This document shows, one piece after another, positions 57,621 through 64,000 of a DNA stretch of 64,000 nt. Origin of the DNA: Clostridia bacterium (GTDB lineage Bacteria > Bacillota > Clostridia > Oscillospirales > Acutalibacteraceae); NCBI GenBank assembly GCA_017434985.1, contig JAFSFY010000040.1:1-64000 (forward strand). The letters are read 5' to 3'. A model generated the notes under the pieces. The model worked only from the letters and a program-made list of their open reading frames with translations. It had not been told where the DNA came from and made no database searches. A program made the position numbers and the translations under genes. Within the stretch, counting starts at the first letter, position 1; every line of letters starts with the position of its first letter.

Positions 57621-58388
57621 CTAGATATATTGTTGAAGTTTTAAGACGTAGCGTCCTTTTTTGGTTTGGGGACCGACAGCCGCCACCACAAACCGACCGC
57701 ATCCGCGAATCGAGAGCACGTCCCCCTCCGTAACGGCGGCAGACACCGACTCGCACGGCATATGGTTGAGCGACACGAAACCGCCTTCAATGCGGCGCGC
57801 CGCCTCTTCCCGTGAAATGCGCGCGGCGGATTTGACCACACAGTCCAACCGCGGGGACGCCACCGTATCGGTGAGTTCACGAAATTCGCGTTGCACGGCA
57901 ACGGGTTCGGTATACGGATAAACGATCGACACCCCTTCGCCGCCCACTTTGCGCACGTTGTCCGCCAAATAGGGGGCCACTTCCTCCGCCACGAACACGA
58001 CGGTGGAGCCGGGTGAACACACGATATCGCCGATCACCTCGCGCTTCACCCCGTTTGCAAGCAGGGTGCCGAGAAAATCGCGATGCGAAAGCGTGGCCGA
58101 CGGGCGGTAGCGAAACTGCATCGCCACGAGCGGGAACAACGCCACGTCAGGCTCCATAAAATCGGGAAAGACACCGAACATCACCCGTTCGGCATCGGGA
58201 TAACCGCCGAAAAACACGGCACTCGATTGCCCCGTTTCACGCAAGACGGCTCGCGCCACCGCTTGACAGTGTTCATCAAGAAAACCGACAAAACGGGGAC
58301 ACGAGCGCCGTTCACACAGATGACACGCATCCGCAATGCGGGCGCGCAGGCGCGCGTCCTCTTCGGATGGATTAGAAGTAGAGGCCAT
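57621..58388 (-). CDS. ylmH: YlmH-like S4-domain RNA-binding protein
   Basis: S4 RNA-binding protein linked to ribosome quality control and cell division in Firmicutes. The 255-residue protein has an N-terminal part with ERRSCPRFVGFLDEHCQAVARAVL and an S4 domain near the end (VASPRLDCVVKSAARISREEAARRIEGGFVSLNHMPCE...). The Cys-rich HLCERRSCPRF near the start is noteworthy. ATG at 58388 overlaps the 3' end of sepF by 17 nt, so translation is coupled. Confidence 0.82.
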   Translation of the reverse strand: MASTSNPSEEDARLRARIADACHLCERRSCPRFVGFLDEHCQAVARAVLRETGQSSAVFFGGYPDAERVMFGVFPDFMEPDVALFPLVAMQFRYRPSATLSHRDFLGTLLANGVKREVIGDIVCSPGSTVVFVAEEVAPYLADNVRKVGGEGVSIVYPYTEPVAVQREFRELTDTVASPRLDCVVKSAARISREEAARRIEGGFVSLNHMPCESVSAAVTEGDVLSIRGCGRFVVAAVGPQTKKGRYVLKLQQYI

Positions 58389-58806
58389 TGTTCTCGAGTT
58401 CATCGAGCAGGTCACCCATAAAGCCTACGTTGTAGGGGGTGATGATATAGGTGCAGTTGGCCACCTTTTTGATTTGACCGTCGTTGGCATACGCCACGCC
58501 GCTCAAAAAGTCGAGCACACGACGCGCCACGTCTTTGTTGCAGGATTCGAGGTTGAGCACCACCGTGCGCTTGGCATTGAGGTGATCCGCCACCGCCGTC
58601 GCGTCGTCAAAACGCTCGGGTTTAACGAGCACCACTTGCAGTTGCGCGGTCGCGTGGATGTTGACCACTTTGTTGCTGCGTTTGGTGTCCGCTTCGTAGC
58701 TGCGTTCGGGCGTGCGGGCAACAAAATCCGTTGCGCTTTCGTCAGCCGCGTCCATCAAATCGTCTTGATCACCGATGAGTTCTTGAAGTTTTCCGAAAAG
58801 TCCCAT
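58372..58806 (-). CDS. sepF: Cell division protein SepF
   Basis: FtsZ-binding protein that aligns filaments at the septum. The 144-residue protein has the amphipathic N-terminus MGLFGKLQELIG, a variable linker, and the SepF domain VVNIHATAQLQVVLVKPERFDDATAVADHLNAKRTVVLNLESCNKDVARRVLDFLSGVAYAN. SD GGAGG precedes the ATG. ylmG, often next to sepF, is absent here. Confidence 0.95.
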   Translation of the reverse strand: MGLFGKLQELIGDQDDLMDAADESATDFVARTPERSYEADTKRSNKVVNIHATAQLQVVLVKPERFDDATAVADHLNAKRTVVLNLESCNKDVARRVLDFLSGVAYANDGQIKKVANCTYIITPYNVGFMGDLLDELENNGLYF

Positions 58807-58833
58807 TTTCAGTTCCTCCTATAAAATAAGAAA

Positions 58834-59556
58834 TTAGTAATGTCTTGCGCCAAAGATCGCCGAGCCGACACGCACCTGCGTGGAACCTTCCAGCACGGCT
58901 TGTACATAATCCGAGGACATACCCATCGACAGTATATCCATACTTACATTATCTACAATTTTACCTCTGATGTCAATAAACAGTTTGCGCATTTGAGAAA
59001 AAATTGCCCTTTTTTCGTGATCTTCGGTTAAAATTGGGGGGATCGCCATCAATCCGCGCACGCGAATTCCCTCAAATGCGGCGATCTCACCCAAAAAATC
59101 CTCCAGCGTTTCGGCGGCAATGCCCGATTTGGATTCTTCGTTGCCGATGTTGATTTCGACCAGCACGTCGGTGCGTTCCCCCGTGCGTTTGAGTGACATC
59201 TCCGAAATGGCCTTGGCGAGTTTCACGCTGTCCACCGATTCGATGCGGTCAACCTCCCCGACGATCTGCCTCACTTTGTTGGTCTGTAAATGCCCAATCA
59301 AGCACCGCGTAACACCGTCTAAATGCAGTGCATCGCGTTTGCCGAGGTATTCCTGCACACGGTTTTCACCGATACACCGAATGCCGCTGTCCAACGCGAC
59401 GTTGATAAGCTCGGGTGCGACCGTTTTGGTGACCGCCATTAAGGTCACTTCTTCACGGCGACGACCCGCCGCCGCGCAAGCGTTTTGAATCTCTTCCTCG
59501 ATGCGCAACAGATTGTCACGCACCCGCTGTTCGTCAACGGACCAATTTTCCGTCAT
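58834..59556 (-). CDS. yggS: PLP homeostasis protein (YggS/YlmE)
   Basis: PLP-binding protein that maintains the pool of pyridoxal phosphate and affects amino-acid metabolism; not an active racemase. The 240-residue fold-type III barrel has the PLP Lys44 in LMAVTKTVAPELI, CIGENRVQEY, LIGHLQTNKV, EINIGNEESKSGI and GMSSDYVQAVLEGSTQVRVGSAIFG. Its start lies 23 nt inside the 3' end of the HlyD-like frame. Confidence 0.94.
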   Translation of the reverse strand: MTENWSVDEQRVRDNLLRIEEEIQNACAAAGRRREEVTLMAVTKTVAPELINVALDSGIRCIGENRVQEYLGKRDALHLDGVTRCLIGHLQTNKVRQIVGEVDRIESVDSVKLAKAISEMSLKRTGERTDVLVEINIGNEESKSGIAAETLEDFLGEIAAFEGIRVRGLMAIPPILTEDHEKRAIFSQMRKLFIDIRGKIVDNVSMDILSMGMSSDYVQAVLEGSTQVRVGSAIFGARHY

Positions 59557-60754
59557 ACAGATCGTCTCCTCCCGTTACCAATTTGTCGTACAGTTGTACG
59601 TAGGCGGCATCGTCCATCATCTTGCTGATGGAAAAGCGATCGTCTTCGTCGTGATACAACACTTGTATACGGCGGAACGACAACACGTTGCCTTTTTGAA
59701 TGTACACACCGGCGTTTTGGTCTTTGTCAAAATGCACGGCACTATCAGGAATATACAAGCCGTCGTATGCGGTGATGCGCAGTTCCACTTATTCTTTGCG
59801 AATGGCCGAAAGGTCCCCTGACATATGGGTGCAACGAAGCACCACCGCCGCGGTATCGCTTTTGCCTTTGTTGACCGCCGCCACCGTGGCAGGAATGGTC
59901 TCCTGCGTCACAAACGGCAGGTGTACCGTGACCGTAAGACCTTTTTTGATGAAGGTAGTATCGGACAGCGGCACTACGCACGCCAAATACCATTCGTAGT
60001 CGCCCACCACCTTGCCGATCTTATCTTCAGCGGGAACAGGCTCGGTGCTGAGCAACTGTTGTAACGTATCTACCGACAGCGTTTCAATCTGATTGGTTTT
60101 GACAACGTCTTCAAACCCGTCTACATTGCTGATAAAATACCCTGCCACCGGCGACGAAACCGTGTCGCTTGCCTTGGAGAAGGAGGTGGACAACGCTTCG
60201 CGCTTGGCTTTGAGGGCTTCGATACGTGCATCAAAATTCGCTTCTTTACCGACGGTGAGTTGCTTTTTGTTGAGGAGCGATTGCAGTTTGGAACGAAGTT
60301 CCTGCATCTGTGCGAAAGAACCCGTTCCCGCCGCCTTGGAGAGCGACAACCACGTCTCGTTGATCTGTTGATTGATGCTGGACAGATTGGCGCGGTTGGT
60401 GGTGCCCTGTGCGTTGATGGAGACGAGCGTGTCGATCTCCTCGTTGAGAGCATTGAGTTCCTGCTGACCGAGCGCATCCTGCATCGTGGGGTATACGTCG
60501 GCAATGGTGCCGTTTTTCGCCACGCGGTTACCGTCGGCAATGGTGTAGAAGAAATACCCCGTTGCGGTGGTGTCGATCACCGTTTCGTCACGGAACACCA
60601 ACCCCGTGGTATCCACCGTTTGGTAAGCGGTGGCGCGTTCCACCGTGGCGGTGGTGATGTCTTTGGCAAAGCCGTTATAGATATGGAAGCCCACGTACAC
60701 AAGCAAAAACACCGCTGCCGCAAACAGCAGGATTCGTTTGACAACGTTGTTCAT
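59534..60754 (-). pseudogene. HlyD-like membrane-fusion protein interrupted by in-frame TAA
   Basis: Predicted single-span membrane protein with a HlyD/adaptor-type extracellular part, commonly found next to yggS-sepF in clostridia; role unproven. The first 321 codons (60754-59789) give one N-terminal membrane helix, a coiled coil (QELNALNEEIDTLVSI...MQELRSKLQSLLNKKQL...) and lipoyl/barrel segments (SPVAGYFISNVDGFE). A TAA at 59791-59789 then stops translation after SAIRKE, but the same frame continues from GTG at 59788 for 84 codons (VELRITAYDGLYIPDSAVHF...LYDGKLVR), which look like the normal C-terminus. One C-to-T change (CAA to TAA) would explain it. It may be a pseudogene, a strain variant, two polypeptides, or an assembly error. 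Confidence 0.7.
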
Positions 60755-60772
60755 ATCGGTGAGCCTCCTTTG

Positions 60773-61705
60773 TTAATCATTTTTTAAAAATTGTGTGATC
60801 GCGCGGGCGGCCGTTTCGGTCACGCTCTCCACATCATCCGCAAAGAGCGGCGTGAATCCGCCGCGGTTACGAAACCACGAAAGTTGGCGTTTGGCATACC
60901 GCCGTGTGGCACGGCACAGTTCGTCAAGCGCCTCTTCATAAGAACAGCGGCCGTCTAAATACGGATACCATTCTTTATAGCCGATGGCCTGCGCGACCGT
61001 TTCGGCATCGGGATGTTCACGAAGTTTGCGTGCTTCATCCAACACACCGGCTTCCACCATCAAGGCGGCGCGACGGTCGATGCGATCATACAACCGTTGC
61101 CGATCGTGAAAATCGAGATACAGCGCACACGTGCGATACGGCGATGGTATGCGGCGAGAGAGTTCGTTTTGTTCGGTAATGGTGCGACCGGTCGTGCGGT
61201 AAATTTCCAGCGCGCGCACGATACGACCGATGTCGTTTGGATGCAGACGCGCCGCGGTTTGCGGGTCAACGGCACGCAGTTCTTCGAGCAACGCGGCACC
61301 GCCTTCCCGTTCGGCACGCGCGCGCAGTTCTTCACGTACCGCGCGGTCGCCCGACTGTTCTTCATAGGTTAGGTTTTCCATCACCGCTTGCATATATAAG
61401 CCTGTGCCGCCGCACAAAATCGGCAACTTGCCGCGGCGATGAATATCCGCAATGACGGCATGCGCATCGGCGGCATATTTGGCGACACTGTACGCTGTGC
61501 CCAGCGGCAAAAACCCCATCAAATGATGCGGGATACCGCCCATCTCCGCGGGTGTGGGGCGCGCCGTGCCGATGTGCAAGTCTTCGTATACTTGCATGGA
61601 ATCGGCCGACACCACTTCCCCGTCAAACCGACGGCACAGTTCGATCGCCAACGCCGTTTTGCCGGAAGCAGTGGGACCTGCCAACACAACAAGTGGAATG
61701 GGCAT
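60773..61705 (-). CDS. miaA: tRNA dimethylallyltransferase
   Basis: Adds a dimethylallyl group to N6 of A37 in tRNAs reading UNN codons. The 310-residue protein has the P-loop LAGPTASGKTALA at residues 8-18, VVSADSMQVYEDLHIGTARPT, PILCGGTGLYMQAVME and AIGYKEWYPYL. ATG at 61705 follows GGAAGG and lies 1 nt after the mutL stop. mutS-mutL-miaA in this order is common. Confidence 0.95.
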   Translation of the reverse strand: MPIPLVVLAGPTASGKTALAIELCRRFDGEVVSADSMQVYEDLHIGTARPTPAEMGGIPHHLMGFLPLGTAYSVAKYAADAHAVIADIHRRGKLPILCGGTGLYMQAVMENLTYEEQSGDRAVREELRARAEREGGAALLEELRAVDPQTAARLHPNDIGRIVRALEIYRTTGRTITEQNELSRRIPSPYRTCALYLDFHDRQRLYDRIDRRAALMVEAGVLDEARKLREHPDAETVAQAIGYKEWYPYLDGRCSYEEALDELCRATRRYAKRQLSWFRNRGGFTPLFADDVESVTETAARAITQFLKND

Positions 61706-61706
61706 A

Positions 61707-63569
61707 TCACACGATCCTTCCGAATTGTTTTTCGAGTTCTTTTTTGGTGAGTTCCACACACACGGGGCGCCCGTGCGGACAGGTACGGATCTCCGCGTCG
61801 GTAAGCACGCGAGTCGCCAGTGCCGCCAATTCTTTGGCGGTGCCGTTGTCCCCCGCTTTGACGGCGGCGCGGCACGCGATGGAATGGTAGATCCAATCCA
61901 TACGATCGGTGGTAACGTCACGTTTACCGGCGAGCAGGCGACCCGCGATCTCGCGCAACGCAGCGGTCTCGTCGCCACCCGTCAACACGGCGGGAATGGC
62001 GCGAACAAGCAACGCCCCGTCAAATTCTTCCAATTCAAAGCCCACGTCGGCAAGCGCGGCGAGATGCTCAAGCAGCACGCCGTATTCTTCACGGCCGAGC
62101 GACACACAAACGGGCGCGAGCAGATATTGGCTGTCGTGGGTGGCGGTCTTCTTGAGTTCGTTATACAAAATGCGCTCGTGCGCGGCGTGTTTATCAATGA
62201 TATAGAGCGAGCCTTGCCACTCAGCCAACACGTAGGTGTGCAACACTTCACCGACGTAGATGACTGGCGGCAGTTCCGTCTCCATCGTCACCTGCTCGTC
62301 AACGATCGGGGCGACGGGTTCGGGCTTCGGCTCAGGCGCCGGCATCGGGGGGATAACTTTCTCGCGCACGATTGTTTCTTGCCATTTGAGCGACGCCGAT
62401 TCGTCGCGCAAAAAGGGTGCCGCGGGTTTTGCCGCCACGGGTTTCGGCATTGCAGGCGGCGGAGTTGCCACAGGGCGCGCGGCAGTTTGTACCGCCCATT
62501 CACGCGCCGTGGTGGGCGCGATGACAGTGGGAGCCGCGGCTTTGGCAGGTGCCGTCGGCAACACCGCTTGGCGCGGCGCACTGTCCCCTTGCAACGCGTT
62601 CTTAACGCTGTGATACACCGCGTCAAACACGGGTTTTTCGTTGACAAAACGCACTTCAATTTTTGCGGGGTGCACGTTGACGTCCACCGTTTCGGTCGGC
62701 AGATCGACGTGTAACACGCAGGACGGGAATCGCCCGCCCATAATAAGGCCTTTGTACGCTTGCTCCAACGCGGCCATCGCGGTGCGCGTTTTCACGTAGC
62801 GACCGTTGACGAAGAAATGTTGCATCGTACGATTGGGACGCGCCCCTTCGGGACGGCAGATAAACCCGTGCACGTGCACACCGCCGAGCGTGTAGTCAAG
62901 CGGCGTTAAGGTTTTGGCAAACTCGCGACCGAGCACCGCGTTGATACACGCATCCAGATCGCCGTTGCCGGGAGTGAGCAGTTCATCCTTTCCGTCACGA
63001 ATGAAACGGAAGGAAATCTCGGGATGGGACAGCGCCAGACGATCCACCACACCGGCGACCGCGTTGGCCTCCCCCACGTCTTTTTTGAGGAATTTCATAC
63101 GGGCGGGGACGTTGTAAAACAGGTCACGCACGCAAATGGTGGTGCCGCGCGGACAACCGATGTCGTCACATTCGACCTCTTCGCCGCCCTCAATGACGTA
63201 GCGCGTACCGGCGAGGTCCTCCTCGGTACGGGTAACCAGTTCCACGCGCGCCACCGCCGCCACCGAGGCGAGCGCTTCGCCGCGAAAACCGAGGGTAGCA
63301 ATGCCGTCAAGATCGTCTTCCGTTTTGATCTTGCTGGTCGCGTGACGGAGGAACGCCGTAGGCACGTCCTCACGCACAAAGCCGCACCCGTCGTCGGTGA
63401 TGGCGATGTAGGTAACACCGCCGTTTTGGATATCCACCGTGATGGTGTGAGCACCGGCGTCAATGGCGTTTTCCGCCAATTCTTTCACCACCGAGGCGGG
63501 GCGTTCCACCACTTCGCCCGCGGCAATGAGTTCCGCCGTGTGCTTGTCGAGCACTTGAATGCGTGCCAT
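61707..63569 (-). CDS. mutL: DNA mismatch repair protein MutL
   Basis: ATPase, and in most Gram-positives also nicking endonuclease, that links MutS to strand removal. The 620-residue protein has GHKL motifs ELAENAIDAGA, ITDDGCGF and LGFRGEALASVAAVA, a Pro/Ala-rich linker (about 335-420) and a C-terminal dimer domain with DKHAAHERILYNE and CPHGRPVCVELTKKELEKQFGRI. The endonuclease motif DQHA-x2-E-x4-E is altered: Lys for Gln and Asn at the last Glu position, although a Glu follows one residue later. ATG at 63569 follows AAAGGAGG by 8 nt. Confidence 0.95.
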   Translation of the reverse strand: MARIQVLDKHTAELIAAGEVVERPASVVKELAENAIDAGAHTITVDIQNGGVTYIAITDDGCGFVREDVPTAFLRHATSKIKTEDDLDGIATLGFRGEALASVAAVARVELVTRTEEDLAGTRYVIEGGEEVECDDIGCPRGTTICVRDLFYNVPARMKFLKKDVGEANAVAGVVDRLALSHPEISFRFIRDGKDELLTPGNGDLDACINAVLGREFAKTLTPLDYTLGGVHVHGFICRPEGARPNRTMQHFFVNGRYVKTRTAMAALEQAYKGLIMGGRFPSCVLHVDLPTETVDVNVHPAKIEVRFVNEKPVFDAVYHSVKNALQGDSAPRQAVLPTAPAKAAAPTVIAPTTAREWAVQTAARPVATPPPAMPKPVAAKPAAPFLRDESASLKWQETIVREKVIPPMPAPEPKPEPVAPIVDEQVTMETELPPVIYVGEVLHTYVLAEWQGSLYIIDKHAAHERILYNELKKTATHDSQYLLAPVCVSLGREEYGVLLEHLAALADVGFELEEFDGALLVRAIPAVLTGGDETAALREIAGRLLAGKRDVTTDRMDWIYHSIACRAAVKAGDNGTAKELAALATRVLTDAEIRTCPHGRPVCVELTKKELEKQFGRIV

Positions 63570-63588
63570 CCGCAATTCCTCCTTTCGT

Positions 63589-64000
63589 TTAGTAAGATTG
63601 GGCTTCCTTGTTCAGCTCGTACAACACCTGCATCGCCTCAATGGGGGTCAGCACGTTGACATCGAGTTCTTTAAGCCGCCGAATCAACTCGTTGTCGGCG
63701 GTGGGAATCAGCGAGAGCTGCCCGTCTTCCTCCTCGGTACACACCCGCACAGGGCGGTCGAGAAGCGGCGTGCTTCCGCTGTCAAGTTCTTTGAGAATTT
63801 CTTTGGCGCGAGCCACCACACCGTCAGGAACACCCGCCAACTTGGCCACTTCGATACCGTAACTGTCGTCGGCAGGGCCGCGCACAATGCGGCGCAGGAA
63901 AGTGATGTCGTCCCCGTGTTTTTTGACCGCCACGTTGTAGTTGTGGATGCCGTCCATTTCGGTCTCCATCACGGTGAGTTCGTGATAGTGGGTGGCAAAG
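63589..64000 (-). CDS. mutS: DNA mismatch repair protein MutS, C-terminal part
   Basis: Only the last 136 codons are in the window; the gene continues past 64000. The segment starts with FATHYHELTVME, a hallmark of the MutS ATPase domain, followed by RRIVRGPADDSYGIEVAKLAGVPDGVVARAKEIL (the helix-turn-helix dimer region). It ends with the usual low-complexity tail and a terminal LTPIEAMQVLYELNKEA motif. Twenty nt separate it from mutL, so it is the upstream gene of the same operon. Confidence 0.95.
   Translation of the reverse strand, partial: FATHYHELTVMETEMDGIHNYNVAVKKHGDDITFLRRIVRGPADDSYGIEVAKLAGVPDGVVARAKEILKELDSGSTPLLDRPVRVCTEEEDGQLSLIPTADNELIRRLKELDVNVLTPIEAMQVLYELNKEAQSY

Noticed and set aside
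1-64000. CRISPR arrays, rRNA genes, intact insertion sequences or prophage modules
   Set aside because: No regularly spaced repeats, no rRNA signatures, and no transposase, integrase or phage structural genes were seen.

Overview
The window looks like a chromosomal segment of a low-GC-lineage (Firmicutes) member of the Clostridia, most likely a gut Oscillospirales/Ruminococcaceae-type bacterium. The evidence is the division/isoleucine cluster yggS-sepF-ylmH-divIVA-ileS-lspA-rluD, a short-form HisG with HisZ, meso-diaminopimelate dehydrogenase, glycyl-radical pyruvate formate-lyase, an ECF transporter S component, and several lipoproteins with Thr-rich linkers. The genome is moderately GC-rich, but the first ~870 bases are clearly AT-rich and look acquired. 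The taxonomic call is inference from gene content only.

Layout. 1-920: AT-rich end with a GNAT acetyltransferase, strong terminators and a nested inverted repeat. 921-4122: a PnuC-like vitamin-precursor transporter behind an attenuator-like leader, a flavin reductase/small membrane protein pair, a 280-bp MITE-like repeat and a tyrosine-phosphatase-like gene. 4195-8772: two tandem DUF4838 lipoproteins. 8825-11816: a GT2/GtrA/Gtr membrane glycosylation operon. 11881-14735: a polar amino-acid ABC importer. 14768-18247: an S1-domain protein, a ROK-type kinase and a Thr-rich lipoprotein. 18499-20735: deoC-deoB-cdd nucleoside salvage. 20772-25823: cdd converges on murI-ywiB-argS, followed by a NahK-like kinase and a membrane-anchored protein. 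25937-33685: a complete-looking histidine operon (yerC-hisZ-G-D-C-B-H-A-F-IE) led by a TrpR-like regulator. 33753-35279: a cobalamin-riboswitch-controlled DUF4430 lipoprotein plus ECF S component, and tRNA-Lys. 35295-39660: an acyltransferase diverging from a ZTP-riboswitch-controlled pflB-pflA operon. 39668-50897: a carbohydrate-type catabolic region with NagB-like and NagA-like enzymes, two copies of a Gfo/Idh dehydrogenase + ceramidase-like hydrolase pair, a third hydrolase paralogue, a LysR regulator and an FGGY kinase. 51054-52637: ddh and a small HTH/Cys-rich module between two identical hairpins. 52640-64000: a long minus-strand series mutS(partial)-mutL-miaA-hlyD-like-yggS-sepF-ylmH-divIVA-ileS-lspA-rluD.

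The least explained system is the 39.7-50.9 kb region. Its duplicated dehydrogenase/hydrolase pairs, divergent LysR-kinase unit and a recurring TTTGTRCAAA palindrome upstream of three transcription units suggest one regulon for an unidentified (amino)sugar-like substrate. Other points to check are an in-frame TAA that splits the HlyD-like gene, the HTH/mini-protein module at 52.1-52.6 kb, the pnuC leader, the B12-riboswitch DUF4430-ECF unit, and tRNA-3'-end-like inverted repeats in several intergenic regions.
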